Shown one piece after another: positions 34,012 to 42,860 of a DNA stretch of 64,000 bases (its first letter is position 1; each line of letters starts with the position of its first letter). The notes below the pieces were generated by a model. The model was not told where the DNA came from and ran no database searches. It saw only the letters and a list, made by a program, of their open reading frames with translations. Source of the DNA: JACVRW01 sp963819115 (GTDB taxonomy: Bacteria; Actinomycetota; Thermoleophilia; Solirubrobacterales; Thermoleophilaceae); NCBI GenBank assembly GCA_963819115.1, contig CAWFUR010000011.1:1364001-1428000 (forward strand). The letters run 5' to 3'. A program made the translations under genes and the position numbers.

Positions 34012-35159
34012 GCGCGCACCGAATCGGCCAGCCGCCGGGTGACCTCGCGGGCCTCGGAGTCAGCCTCGTAGAGGTCGGAGAAGTGGCGCACCGGCCGGGC
34101 CGGCAGCTCCTCCAGGGCGCCCTCGATCAGGCGGGCGATGTCGAGGAAGCCGATCTCGCCCGAGAGGAAGGCGTGCACCGCCACCTCGTTGGAGGCGTTC
34201 AGGACGCAGGGCGCGGTTCCGCCGGCCACAGCCGCGTCGCGGGCCAGGCGCAGGCAGGCGAAGGTGTCGGTGTCCGGCGCCTCGAAGCTGAGCGAGCCCA
34301 GCTCCACCAGGTCGAGATGGGGCACGGGCACGTCCGCGCGCTCGGGGTGGTTGAGCGCGTAGGAGATCGGAACGCGCATGTCGGGATACCCGAGGTGCGC
34401 GAGCGACGCTCCGTCGTTCAGGTGGACCATGGCGTGCACGATTGACTGAGGATGCACCACAACCTCAATGCGGTCATAAGGAACGCCGAACAGGTGGTGC
34501 GCCTCGATCAGCTCCAGGCCCTTGTTCATGAGCGTGGCGCTGTCGATCGTGATCTTTCCGCCCATCTCCCAGGTCGGATGGGCGAGTGCCTGCTCCCGGG
34601 TCACCTCGCCCAGCTCCGGCGCGGTCATGCCCCGGAACGGGCCTCCGCTGGCGGTGAGCACGAGGCGGTCCACGGTGCCGACCCGCTCTGAGGCGATCAG
34701 CTGGTGCAGCGCGGAGTGCTCGGAGTCCACGGGGATCAGGTGGGCGCCCGTGGCCTCCGCCAGGGCGGTGACCAGCTCGCCCCCCACCACGAGGCTCTCC
34801 TTGTTGGCCAGGGCCAGGTCGATGCCCTCGCCCAGCGTGGCGATCGTCGGTCCGAGCCCGGCCGACCCCACCAGCGCGTTCAGCACGAGGTCGCAGTCCC
34901 CGCCGGTGATGAGCTCCACGAGCCCCTCCGCGCCGGAAAGCACCTGCCCCGCGGTCCAGGCCTCGGAGGCGCGCGCCGCGGCGTCCGCGTCGGCCAGGGC
35001 GATGCGCTCGACCCCGTGGCCCTCGGCCTGGCGGACGAGAGGCTCCCAGCTGGATGCGGCGGCCAGGCCCACGACCTCAAGCGCGGGACTTCGCTCCACC
35101 ACGTCGAGCGCCTGGGTCCCGATCGACCCGGTGGAGCCGACTATCACGATCCTGCGCAC
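34008..35159 (-). CDS. dxr: 1-deoxy-D-xylulose 5-phosphate reductoisomerase
   Basis: 383 residues. NADPH-binding GSTGSIGTQALDVV at 8-21, ALANKESLV, the metal and substrate site PVDSEHSALHQ near 142-152, LTASGGPFRG, and MGGKITIDSATLMNKGLE. Second step of the MEP isoprenoid pathway. Starts 21 bp after cdsA and overlaps rseP by 4 bp. Confidence 0.96.
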   Translation of the reverse strand: MRRIVIVGSTGSIGTQALDVVERSPALEVVGLAAASSWEPLVRQAEGHGVERIALADADAAARASEAWTAGQVLSGAEGLVELITGGDCDLVLNALVGSAGLGPTIATLGEGIDLALANKESLVVGGELVTALAEATGAHLIPVDSEHSALHQLIASERVGTVDRLVLTASGGPFRGMTAPELGEVTREQALAHPTWEMGGKITIDSATLMNKGLELIEAHHLFGVPYDRIEVVVHPQSIVHAMVHLNDGASLAHLGYPDMRVPISYALNHPERADVPVPHLDLVELGSLSFEAPDTDTFACLRLARDAAVAGGTAPCVLNASNEVAVHAFLSGEIGFLDIARLIEGALEELPARPVRHFSDLYEADSEAREVTRRLADSVRA

Positions 35160-35180
35160 CAGGCTGAGTCTAGGAGGGCC

Positions 35181-36002
35181 CTACACGTATCCCAGAGCCT
35201 GTGCCACGAAGTAGGCCATGGGGATGCTGAAGATCACCGCGTCGAGGCGATCCAGCACTCCGCCGTGAGGTCCGAAGAGGGAGCCGGTGTCCTTCACCTG
35301 TAGGTCCCGCTTGATCATCGACTCGAAGAGATCGCCCACGGGCGCGGCCACGGCCACGCACAGGCCGAGCAGCAGCGCGTCCCAGCCGGTGAGCCAGTCC
35401 TGGTAGAGGCCGGCGAGCCAGAAGACGAGCGTGCCGCCGATGATCCCGGCCACGAGCCCCTCCACCGTCTTGTTCGGCGAGATGGCGGGAGCGAGGGGCC
35501 GCAGCCCGTAGAAGCGCCCGCCGAAGTACGCCGCGGTGTCACCCAGGAAGGTGGCCACCAGAACGTCCACCAGCAGCCCGTCGCCGTGCGGGGTCTCCCG
35601 CAGCAGCACCGCGTACACCATGGCCAGCCCCACCCAGAGCACGCCGAGGTAGGTGGCGGCGATGGCCCACGAGACGTGCGGCCGGCGCGGCCGGAAGAAC
35701 GAGAGCAGGAACGTGAGCGGGAACGAGGCCGTGAGCACCAGCAGCACATACCGCGGCCCCCCGTACAGCGCGGCGAGGATCATGCCGGCGAGCGTGAGGA
35801 ACCCAGCCAGGTTCACCGGCTGCACCCGCTTCATGAGCGTGTACAGCTCCACCAGCGCCACCACTCCCAGCGCCATGATCCCGAGGGCGAAGACGAGCCC
35901 GCCCTGCCCCACGATCAGGATCGCGAACAGCACCGCGGGAATGGCGAACCCCACCCGCGCTGCCAGGTCCGAGCGGGGAGCACGCTCGCGGCGTGCGGCC
36001 AC
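35181..36002 (-). CDS. cdsA: Phosphatidate cytidylyltransferase
   Basis: 273 residues from GTG 36002, 2 bp after the uppS stop. Multi-pass membrane protein with the CdsA signature near the C-terminus: SPNKTVEGLVAGIIGG followed by VKDTGSLFGPHGGVLDRLD. Makes CDP-diacylglycerol, the substrate for PgsA (24572). The order frr-uppS-cdsA-dxr-rseP is the standard bacterial cluster. Confidence 0.94.
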   Translation of the reverse strand: MAARRERAPRSDLAARVGFAIPAVLFAILIVGQGGLVFALGIMALGVVALVELYTLMKRVQPVNLAGFLTLAGMILAALYGGPRYVLLVLTASFPLTFLLSFFRPRRPHVSWAIAATYLGVLWVGLAMVYAVLLRETPHGDGLLVDVLVATFLGDTAAYFGGRFYGLRPLAPAISPNKTVEGLVAGIIGGTLVFWLAGLYQDWLTGWDALLLGLCVAVAAPVGDLFESMIKRDLQVKDTGSLFGPHGGVLDRLDAVIFSIPMAYFVAQALGYV

Positions 36003-36004
36003 GC

Positions 36005-36676
36005 TCAGCGCGCTCCGAATCGCCGCTTGCGGCGGGCGAACTCCTCCAGCGACTGCTCGAAAGCCTCGCGCGAGAAGTCGGGCCACAGCTCGTCGCGGAA
36101 GACGAGCTCGGAGTACGCGCACTGCCAGAGCAGGTAGTTCGATATGCGCTGCTCGCCGCTGGTGCGGATCAGAAGGTCGGGGTCGTGCATGTCGGGCGCG
36201 TAGAGGAGGCGCCGGAAGTCGTCCTCGGTGCCCGCGGAGAAGTTTCGCGCTGCCTGGACGATCTCCGCCCTGCCGCCGTAGTCGAAGGCCACGAACAGGG
36301 TGATCCGGGAATTGCCCGCCGTGAGCCCCTCGGCCCACTGCATGCGCCCGAGGAGCTCCCCGCCCAGACGGTCGCGCCGGCCGATGAAGCGCATCCGGAC
36401 GCCCTCCTCGTGGAGCTCCGGGGTCTCGCGGTCGATGCGCTCGGCGAACATCGCCATCAGACCCTCCACCTCGGCCGCGGGCCGCGACCAGTTCTCGGTG
36501 GAGAACGAGTAGACGGTGAGCTCGTGCACGCCCAGCTCCACGGCGTCGCGCAGGCGGGCCTTGACCACGTCGGCTCCGGCGCGGTGGCCCTCGATGACGG
36601 GGAGGCCGCGGCCCTCGGCCCAGCGGCCGTTGCCGTCGGTGATGATCGCGACGTGCCGCGCCTTCGAGGGGCTCAC
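36005..36676 (-). CDS. uppS: Isoprenyl (undecaprenyl) diphosphate synthase
   Basis: 223 residues. DGNGRWAEGRGLPVIEGHRA holds the catalytic Asp and the diphosphate-binding Asn/Gly/Arg region; YSFSTENWSRP and the C-terminal PDLLIRTSGEQRISNYLLW complete the cis-prenyltransferase signature. Slightly shorter than the E. coli enzyme, within range for actinobacteria. Makes the polyprenyl carrier for cell-wall precursors. Confidence 0.95.
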   Translation of the reverse strand: MSPSKARHVAIITDGNGRWAEGRGLPVIEGHRAGADVVKARLRDAVELGVHELTVYSFSTENWSRPAAEVEGLMAMFAERIDRETPELHEEGVRMRFIGRRDRLGGELLGRMQWAEGLTAGNSRITLFVAFDYGGRAEIVQAARNFSAGTEDDFRRLLYAPDMHDPDLLIRTSGEQRISNYLLWQCAYSELVFRDELWPDFSREAFEQSLEEFARRKRRFGAR

Positions 36677-36730
36677 CTCGTTGCGGTGCGCGAGGGGCCG
36701 GGCTTGGCCCGGACCGGAGCGATGTTCTCC

Positions 36731-37300
36731 TCAGACCTCAAGGATCTCCTGCTCCTTCGCCGCCAGGGCGGCGTCGATCTCGGAGACGCGGGCGTCGGTG
36801 AGCTTCTGCAGCTCGGACTCCGCCCGGTGCTCGTCGTCCGACCCGACCTCGCCCTCCGCCTTGAGCTCGCGGAGGTCGTGCATCACGTCGCGCCGCACGT
36901 TGCGGACGGAGATCCTGCCCTGCTCCGCGATGCCGTGCACGACCTTCACGAGGTCCTTGCGCCGCTCCTCCGTGAGCTCCGGTATCTGGAGCCGGATGAT
37001 CTGCCCGTCGTTCGAGGGCGTCAGCCCCACGTCCGACTCGAGGATCGCCTTCTCGATGGCCTTGATCGAGCTCTTGTCGTAGGGGGTCACGGTGAGCAGG
37101 CGGGCCTCGGTGGCCGAGATCTGTGCCAGCTGCCGGAGCGGGGTCACCGCTCCGTAGTAGTCCACGTCCACCCGGTCGAGCAGGTGGGGCGAGGCGCGCC
37201 CGGTCCGCACGGTCGAGAACTCTCCGCGCGTGGCCTCCACAGACTTCGCCATACGCGCCGTGGCCTCATCCAGGAAGTCCTTAAGTACGCCGTCGCTCAA
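36731..37300 (-). CDS. frr: Ribosome recycling factor
   Basis: 189 residues from TTG 37300, whose TTGA overlaps the pyrH stop. Typical RRF: VRTGRASPHLLDRVDVDYYG, NDGQIIRLQIPELTEERRKD, and a C-terminal helix region ending EQEILEV. It splits post-termination ribosomes with EF-G. The TTG start gives the family length (about 185) and avoids a long overlap. Confidence 0.95.
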   Translation of the reverse strand: MSDGVLKDFLDEATARMAKSVEATRGEFSTVRTGRASPHLLDRVDVDYYGAVTPLRQLAQISATEARLLTVTPYDKSSIKAIEKAILESDVGLTPSNDGQIIRLQIPELTEERRKDLVKVVHGIAEQGRISVRNVRRDVMHDLRELKAEGEVGSDDEHRAESELQKLTDARVSEIDAALAAKEQEILEV

Positions 37301-38013
37301 GAGGTCACCACCGTCCCCACGCGGTCGCCGCACACTATCCGGTCGATGTTGCGTTCGTCATCCATGTTGAAGACGTGGATCGGCAGGTGGTTGTCCATGC
37401 AGAGCGACAGCGCCGTGGAGTCCATCACGGCCAGGCGCTGCTCGATCGCCGCGCGGTGCGTGATGGTGTCGATGAACTTCGCGTCGGGATCCTTTCGCGG
37501 GTCCGCGGTGTACACCCCCTCCACGCCGTTCTTGGCCATCAGGATCGCCTCGGCGTGGATCTCGAGCGCGCGCAGGGCGGCGGCGGTGTCCGTGGTGAAG
37601 AACGGGTTCCCGGTACCGGCGGCGAAGATCACCACCCGACCGTGCTCGAGGTGGCGCATCGCGCGGCGGCGGATGTAGGGCTCGGCGACCTCCGAGATCT
37701 GGATGGCGGACTGCACCCGGGTCACCGCACCGGTCTTCTCCAGGGCGTCCTGAAGGGCCAGGGCGTTGAGCACCGTGGCCAGCATCCCCATGTAGTCGCC
37801 CGTGGCGCGGTCCATGCCCGCGGCCGCGGCCGAGAGGCCACGGTAGATGTTGCCCCCGCCCACCACGATCGCAGTCTCGACGCCGCGGTCCACCACCGTC
37901 TTGACCTGGGTGGCGATCTGCGCGATCCGCTCAGGATCCGCGCCGTAGGAGAGGTCGCCCATCAGCGCCTCTCCCGACAGCTTGAGCAGGATGCGCTTGA
38001 AGGCCGGCTTCAC
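37297..38013 (-). CDS. pyrH: UMP kinase
   Basis: 238 residues from GTG 38013 overlapping the tsf stop (GTGA). Amino-acid-kinase fold: KRILLKLSGEALMG at 6-19, VVGGGNIYRG, MATVLNALALQ-type helix, and VYTADPRKDPDAK. Phosphorylates UMP to UDP as a hexamer regulated by UTP/GTP. Conserved order rpsB-tsf-pyrH-frr. Confidence 0.96.
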   Translation of the reverse strand: MKPAFKRILLKLSGEALMGDLSYGADPERIAQIATQVKTVVDRGVETAIVVGGGNIYRGLSAAAAGMDRATGDYMGMLATVLNALALQDALEKTGAVTRVQSAIQISEVAEPYIRRRAMRHLEHGRVVIFAAGTGNPFFTTDTAAALRALEIHAEAILMAKNGVEGVYTADPRKDPDAKFIDTITHRAAIEQRLAVMDSTALSLCMDNHLPIHVFNMDDERNIDRIVCGDRVGTVVTS

Positions 38014-38621
38014 TCCTCGCCGACCTGGAAGCGCGCGAAACGCCGCACGACGATGTTCTCCCCGGTGCCCGAGGCGAGTGCGGCGCGCAGCGCCTCGATG
38101 GACTTGCCGCCGTGCTTGTCCTCGTTCACATGCGTCTGGTGGAGCAGGACGATGTCCTCGAGCCACTTGTTCAGGCGGCCCTCCACGATCTTCTCCTGCA
38201 CGTTCTCGGGCTTGCCCTCACCGGCGGCCTGCTCTCGCAGCACGCGCAGCTCGGCCTCCTTGACGTCGTCCGGAACCTCTTCGTCGGACACGTACTGCGG
38301 GTTGGTGGCCGCGATGTGCAGGGCCACCTCCCGGGCGAACTCCTGGAAGGCGTCGGTGCGGGCCACGAAGTCCGTCTCGCAGTCCACCTCCACGAGCACG
38401 CCGATCTTGCCGTTCGCGTGCACGTAGGACGAGACCACGCCCTCGGCCGCCGCGCGCGCGCCGCGCTTGGCCGCCGACGCCTGGCCCTTCACTCGCAGGA
38501 TCTCCACGGCCTTGTCCAGGTCTCCCCCGGCCTCCTGCAGCGCCGCCTTGCAATCCATCATGCCCGCGCCAGTTCGCTCCCGGAGCGCCTTCACGTCCTG
38601 TGCCGAAATCGTGATGCTCAT
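38010..38621 (-). CDS. tsf: Elongation factor Ts (short form)
   Basis: 203 residues. N-terminal UBA-like region KALRERTGAGMMDCKAALQE, then the dimerisation core ETDFVARTDAFQEFA and ENVQEKIVEGRLNKW. This is the shortened EF-Ts architecture seen in several actinobacteria and others, lacking one core subdomain of the E. coli protein. It exchanges nucleotide on EF-Tu. Confidence 0.95.
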   Translation of the reverse strand: MSITISAQDVKALRERTGAGMMDCKAALQEAGGDLDKAVEILRVKGQASAAKRGARAAAEGVVSSYVHANGKIGVLVEVDCETDFVARTDAFQEFAREVALHIAATNPQYVSDEEVPDDVKEAELRVLREQAAGEGKPENVQEKIVEGRLNKWLEDIVLLHQTHVNEDKHGGKSIEALRAALASGTGENIVVRRFARFQVGEE

Positions 38622-38623
38622 CG

Positions 38624-39550
38624 TCAGTTGCCCTCATCCGGGTCGAAGGTCCGGCGCTCGCGTGGCGCCGCGGCCGCAGGCGCGGGGGTTGCGGGCTCAT
38701 CGGGCGAGAATCCCGCCTCCTCGGCCTCGCGGCGCGCGCGCTCCTCGGCCTCCCGCTTCTCCAGCTCCTCCGCCTCGCGGCGGGCCTGAGCCTCGGCCTC
38801 GAGGCGCTGCTGCTCCTCGCGCTCCTGGCGTGCCCGCTCCTCCTCGGCCCGGAACTGTGTGGCGCGCTCGGATGCCACGCCGGCGATCGCCTCGATGATG
38901 ACCTTGCACGAGCGGATGGCGTCGTCGTTCCCCGGGATCACCATGTCCACGGGGTCGGGGTCGCAGTTGGTGTCCACGAGCCCGATGATCGGGATCTTCA
39001 GGCGCGTGGCCTCCCGCACGCCGATCACCTCGGACTTCAGGTCCACCACGAACATCGCGTCGGGCGGGCGCTGCATGTCGGCCACGCCGCCGAGGTTGGT
39101 CTCGAGCTTGTCGCGCTCGGACATGGCGGAGAGGCGCTCGCGGACGGGCAGCAGCTCCATCGTGCCGGTCTCGGTCCACTCGCGCAGCTCGTGGAGGCGG
39201 GTGATCCGCTTGGAGATGGTCTGGAAGTTGGTGAGCAGCCCGCCCAGCCAGCGCTGGTCCACGTAGGGCATGCCGCAGGAGTTCGCGGCTTCCTTGATGG
39301 TGTCGCGGGCCTGCTTCTTGGTGCCCACGAAGAGGATCGTGCCCCCGCGGCCGGCGAGGTCGCCGGCGAACTCCTGTGCCTTGTGCAGCAGGCGCTCGGT
39401 CTTCTGCAGGTCGATGATGTGGATCCCGCCGCGCTCGCCGAAGATGAAGCGGCGCATCTTGGGATTCCAGCGGCGGGTCTGGTGGCCGAAGTGAACCCCG
39501 GCTTCCAGCAACTCCTTGATGCCTACGTCAGTGGCGACGTCTGTGGCCAA
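38624..39550 (-). CDS. rpsB: 30S ribosomal protein S2 with C-terminal coiled-coil extension
   Basis: 308 residues from TTG 39550, with GGGAG six bases upstream. The S2 core (about 1-230) shows LLEAGVHFGHQTRRWNPKM, VDQRWLGGLLTNF and PIIGLVDTNCDP. The extra 75 residues are Glu/Arg/Ala-rich, predicted coiled coil, then a Pro/Ala tail ending FDPDEGN. The 160 bp upstream contain a TATCCT box (39682-39677, minus) and a GTGAGT-GCG-ACTCAC palindrome (39661-39675) that could mark the promoter region or an S2 leader. Confidence 0.95.
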   Translation of the reverse strand: MATDVATDVGIKELLEAGVHFGHQTRRWNPKMRRFIFGERGGIHIIDLQKTERLLHKAQEFAGDLAGRGGTILFVGTKKQARDTIKEAANSCGMPYVDQRWLGGLLTNFQTISKRITRLHELREWTETGTMELLPVRERLSAMSERDKLETNLGGVADMQRPPDAMFVVDLKSEVIGVREATRLKIPIIGLVDTNCDPDPVDMVIPGNDDAIRSCKVIIEAIAGVASERATQFRAEEERARQEREEQQRLEAEAQARREAEELEKREAEERARREAEEAGFSPDEPATPAPAAAAPRERRTFDPDEGN

Positions 39551-39700
39551 TGAGAACTCCCTTTTCTGTGTGTGGCGTGTGTTCCCGCCGGACGGTGCGC
39601 GGACCCGGGTGTCTCCCCGGGCAGGGACGCGACCGATTGACCCGGCGGGGTCGTTGGTCCGTGAGTGCGACTCACGAGGATACCCGACCCCAGAAAAGGA

Positions 39701-39726
39701 GCGGGGCGGCCTCTCAGCCGCCCCGC
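39701..39726 (-). terminator. Intrinsic terminator after rluD, containing its stop codon
   Basis: On the minus strand GCGGGGCGGC, loop TGAGAG, GCCGCCCCGC, then TCCTTTTCT. The 10 bp GC stem and T-rich tail are a good intrinsic terminator. The first three loop bases are the rluD stop codon, so the last three and a bit rluD codons form the ascending arm. Confidence 0.85.
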
Positions 39727-40649
39727 GGTCCCATCCTTCGACTCTCGTCTGGCCCTCCGAGAGTCGGCTCCCGCCGGGCCACCTCGATTGCTCGAAGCAG
39801 TTCGGCGGGTGGTTTGGACTCGCACCGCATTGCTTCCCCGCTGATCGGGTGCCTAAACATCAGGCGCTCGGCGTGAAGAAACTGGCGCGCGAGCCCAAGC
39901 CGCGAGCCGGACCCGCCGCCCCCATAGCGGCGGTCCCCGCAGACGGGATGGCCGATCGCGGCGAGGTGCGCCCTGATCTGATGGGTGCGGCCCGTCTCGA
40001 GCCGCACGTCCAGCAAGGCGGTGCGGGGGAGCAGCTCGCGGACCGTGAAGTGCGTCACCGCCTCGCGCCCGCTGTCGGTGCGGGTGGACTGCAGGGACCT
40101 GCGGTCCCGGTCGCGGCCCAGGGGGGCGTCGATGGTGCCGCTCGTGGCGTCGGGATGGCCGTCCACCAGCGCCAGGTAGTGCCGTTCCACCTCGTGCGCG
40201 GCGATCATCCGCCTCAGCTCCGCGTAGGCCGCCTCGGACCTGGCCACGAGCAGCAGCCCCGACGTGTCGCGGTCGAGGCGGTGCACGATCCCGGCGCGCG
40301 CGGGGTCCTCGCCGCCCACGGCACGCCCGGCCAGCGCCTCCGCCAGGGTCGTCCCCCGGTGTCCCGGCGCGGGATGGGTGACGAGCCCGGCGGGCTTGTC
40401 CACCACCAGCAGGTTGTCGTCCTCGAAAACGACCTCGAAGTCCGCCTCCCCGCCGGCCGGAGCGCTCTCCGCCCCCTCGGCGATCCTCACCTTCTCCCCC
40501 GCGGACATGCGATGGCTCTTCGGCCGGGCCTCCCCGTCGACGGTCACCGCGCGCGCGTTGATAAGGCGCTGCGCCGCCGCACGCGACCCCGTCGCGCTCG
40601 CAAGGAACGCGTCCAGGCGGGTCCCGGCGTCACCGGGACCGGCGATCAG
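39714..40649 (-). CDS. rluD: RluD-type 23S rRNA pseudouridine synthase, probable CTG start
   Basis: 311 residues if started at CTG 40649, whose CTGA overlaps the lspA stop. S4 RNA-binding domain at 8-65 (TRLDAFLASATGSRAAAQRL) and the pseudouridylase core with GIVHRLDRDTSGLLLVARS near 130-148, where HRLDRDTSG holds the catalytic Asp. Ends in GPRGG with its stop inside a terminator loop. No ATG, GTG or TTG lies in frame between well upstream in lspA and the middle of the S4 domain, so CTG is the best start. Order lspA-rluD is conserved. Confidence 0.88.
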   Translation of the reverse strand: MIAGPGDAGTRLDAFLASATGSRAAAQRLINARAVTVDGEARPKSHRMSAGEKVRIAEGAESAPAGGEADFEVVFEDDNLLVVDKPAGLVTHPAPGHRGTTLAEALAGRAVGGEDPARAGIVHRLDRDTSGLLLVARSEAAYAELRRMIAAHEVERHYLALVDGHPDATSGTIDAPLGRDRDRRSLQSTRTDSGREAVTHFTVRELLPRTALLDVRLETGRTHQIRAHLAAIGHPVCGDRRYGGGGSGSRLGLARQFLHAERLMFRHPISGEAMRCESKPPAELLRAIEVARREPTLGGPDESRRMGPRGG

Positions 40650-41101
40650 GTCGCCGGAGTCCGCCGTGAGCTCATCTCCACCACGAAGAGGAGCACGATG
40701 ACCCCAATCACGATGCAGCTGTCGGCCACGTTGAACGCCGGCCAGCGAACGGGGTCGATGAAGTCCACCACCGCACCCGAGCGTGCCCGGTCGGCCAGGT
40801 TCCCGAGCGCGCCGCCCACCAGCATCCCCACGGGCAGCCACAGCCAAGGGAGGTCGCGGTTGGCCACGAAGTAGCCGATCAGCAGCGCGAGCGACAGCCC
40901 GATCAGCACTGCCACGGCCAGGCCCGCCCCCTCCAGCGCCCCGAAGGCCACGCCGGTATTGCGCACATTGGTGAAACCGAGGCCGGGTATGAAGTCCACG
41001 TGGCCGCCGGGTGCGATCCGGTCCACCACCAGCGCCTTCGTGACCTGGTCGATCGCCACGACGACGCCCGCCGTGGCCAGCGCGCGTGCGGCCGGCCGCA
41101 C
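40646..41101 (-). CDS. lspA: Lipoprotein signal peptidase (signal peptidase II)
   Basis: 151 residues from GTG 41101. Four membrane helices with family blocks IDQVTKALVV near 16-25, FTNVRNTGVAFG, and the catalytic Asp pair in LADRARSGAVVDFIDPVRW and FNVADSCIVIG. Cleaves prolipoprotein signals before the lipidated Cys, relevant to the lipoproteins at 326 and 8537. A CTG three codons upstream (41110) would overlap the yggT stop as CTGA. Confidence 0.94.
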   Translation of the reverse strand: MRPAARALATAGVVVAIDQVTKALVVDRIAPGGHVDFIPGLGFTNVRNTGVAFGALEGAGLAVAVLIGLSLALLIGYFVANRDLPWLWLPVGMLVGGALGNLADRARSGAVVDFIDPVRWPAFNVADSCIVIGVIVLLFVVEMSSRRTPAT

Positions 41102-41106
41102 GGGGC

Positions 41107-41409
41107 TCAGCCGCGCACGAGGCCGACGATGATCTGCCCGACCACGAGCAGCACGATGATGCCCACCGTCGGACTGAGGTCCAGCGCGCCCGGCCCGATC
41201 CGCACCGGCGGGAGGAACCGGCGAAACAGGTTCAGGTACGGGTCGGTCACGTCGTTGATGAAGCCGATCACGGCCATCAGGACCCGGTTGTAGGGGATCC
41301 GCGGGATCCACGTGAGCAGGATGCGCACGAAGATCAGGACCATGTACACGTACAGCAGGGTCTGGAGGTAGTCCGCCACGTCCACCCTGGTGATGGCCAG
41401 GACGGTCAC
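41107..41409 (-). CDS. yggT: YggT-family membrane protein
   Basis: 100 residues from GTG 41409 (GTGA overlap with proC). Two membrane helix blocks: DYLQTLLYVYMVLIFVRILL with TWIPRIPYN, and IIVLLVVGQIIVGLV, with the family segment DPYLNLFRRFLPPV between them. YggT lies in the sepF cluster of Gram-positives and cyanobacteria and is linked to division or osmotic-shock tolerance. Confidence 0.9.
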   Translation of the reverse strand: MTVLAITRVDVADYLQTLLYVYMVLIFVRILLTWIPRIPYNRVLMAVIGFINDVTDPYLNLFRRFLPPVRIGPGALDLSPTVGIIVLLVVGQIIVGLVRG

Positions 41410-42164
41410 GCGCGCGTCCCCGCCACCACGGCGTCCACGGCTGCTCGGCACACCTGGCGCAGGCCCTCCGATTCGAGCGTGTTCAGCCCCCGCTCGGTGG
41501 CGCCGCCCGGCGTGGCCACCCGTCTGCGGAGATCCTCCAGGTCGTCGTCGTGGACTCCGAGCCAGTCGCCGGTGCCGGCCATGGTCTGGATCGTCATGCG
41601 GCGGGCGTCCGCGGGCTCGAGACCATGTGCCGCGCCCGCGTCCGCGAATGCCTCGGCCACCAGCGAGAAGAAGGCGGGTCCGCAGCTCATGATCGCCATG
41701 GCGGGCTCGATCAGCGGCTCGGCCAGGCGGATGATCTCCCCCGCCCGTCCGAAGAGATCGAGCAACTCCCGCTCCGGGCCCTCGGCGGCCCGGGAGCCGG
41801 GCGAGTAGCAGAGCACCCCACGGCCGATCTCGGCCGGGATGTTGGGAATGAAGCGGTACACCGGCACCTCGCCGTAGGCGGCCTCGATGCGGGCGGTGGG
41901 AGTCGCGCCCAGGATCGACGCCACCACAGCGGCGCGGCCGCCCACCTGCGCGGCCACCTCGTCGAGCTGGGCCGGCTTGTGGCAGAGCACGAGCACGTCC
42001 GCGCGCTCGGCCAGCTCGGCGTTCGACCCAACGGCCTCCCCGCCGAGCTCGGACGCCAGCGCCTCGGCGCGGGCGCTGTCGAGGTCGTGAACGAGCACCG
42101 GCTCGCCCATGCCCCGGGCGAGTGCGGTGGCCATGTTGCCGGCGCCGATCAGCCCGAGCTTCAT
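41406..42164 (-). CDS. proC: Pyrroline-5-carboxylate reductase
   Basis: 252 residues. NADP-binding LIGAGNMATALARGM at 5-19, VLVLCHKPAQLDEV, VYRFIPNIPAEIGRG, and the C-terminal helical dimer domain containing PAFFSLVAEAFADAGAAHGL and ATPGGATERGL. Last step of proline synthesis. Located between sepF and yggT as in other Gram-positive division clusters. Confidence 0.95.
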   Translation of the reverse strand: MKLGLIGAGNMATALARGMGEPVLVHDLDSARAEALASELGGEAVGSNAELAERADVLVLCHKPAQLDEVAAQVGGRAAVVASILGATPTARIEAAYGEVPVYRFIPNIPAEIGRGVLCYSPGSRAAEGPERELLDLFGRAGEIIRLAEPLIEPAMAIMSCGPAFFSLVAEAFADAGAAHGLEPADARRMTIQTMAGTGDWLGVHDDDLEDLRRRVATPGGATERGLNTLESEGLRQVCRAAVDAVVAGTRA

Positions 42165-42213
42165 CGGCGCGCAGCTTACTCGGGAGTACCGGAGCGCCCG
42201 GGAAGGGCGCCCG

Positions 42214-42759
42214 TCAGGACTGGTTGAAGAAGCCCTTCTCGATCAGCCGGGCGCGCTCCTCGGCCGATACCTCGACGTTGCGCGGGGTGAGCAGGAACAC
42301 CTTGTCGGCAATCCGCTGCATTCCGCCGTCGAGGGCGTAGGTGAGGCCGGAGGCGAAGTCGATCAGGCGCTTGGAGAGGTCCGTGTCCGCGCCCTGGAGG
42401 TTGAGGATCACGGGAATCGCGTCCTTGAACTGGTCCGCGATCTGCTGGGCGTCGTTGAAGTTCTTGGGAATGACGAGGTGCACCTGGATGTCGTTGGGCA
42501 CACCGCCCCCGGCCCGGCCGTTGCCGGCCACCGGGCGCAGCACCCTCGTCTCCCGGCCGGCACGCGGCTCGTCGGCGAAGATGTCGTCGATCTCGTCACG
42601 ACGGCGCCTCTGGAGCCGGCGCACGTTGGGACGCTCGCGATAGCGGTCCTCGAGCTCCATCTCGGGCTCGGGCTCGTCCATGGGGTCGAAGCGAGGGTCC
42701 TCCTCCTCGGCGAGGCCGAAGTAGACCAGCGTTCGATGCCAGGTGTCGCGGAGCGCCAT
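42214..42759 (-). CDS. sepF: Cell-division protein SepF
   Basis: 181 residues. N-terminal amphipathic helix start (MALRDTWHRTLVYFGL) for membrane binding, an acidic and Arg-rich linker, and the SepF core from about 90: HLVIPKNFNDAQQIADQFKD, VILNLQGADTDLSKRLIDFA, and GMQRIADKVFLLTPRNVEV. SepF anchors FtsZ at the septum. First gene of the sepF-proC-yggT-lspA-rluD run; the 101 bp upstream probably carry its promoter. Confidence 0.95.
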   Translation of the reverse strand: MALRDTWHRTLVYFGLAEEEDPRFDPMDEPEPEMELEDRYRERPNVRRLQRRRRDEIDDIFADEPRAGRETRVLRPVAGNGRAGGGVPNDIQVHLVIPKNFNDAQQIADQFKDAIPVILNLQGADTDLSKRLIDFASGLTYALDGGMQRIADKVFLLTPRNVEVSAEERARLIEKGFFNQS

Positions 42760-42860
42760 AACTGCGGTTTTTCGCGCGTAAGCGGGAAACTCCTTCGCGG
42801 AGCACGGTATCAGCCGTTTGGCTCTACCAAGCGGATCTGAGTTTCGCGGCTGTGCGCGGG

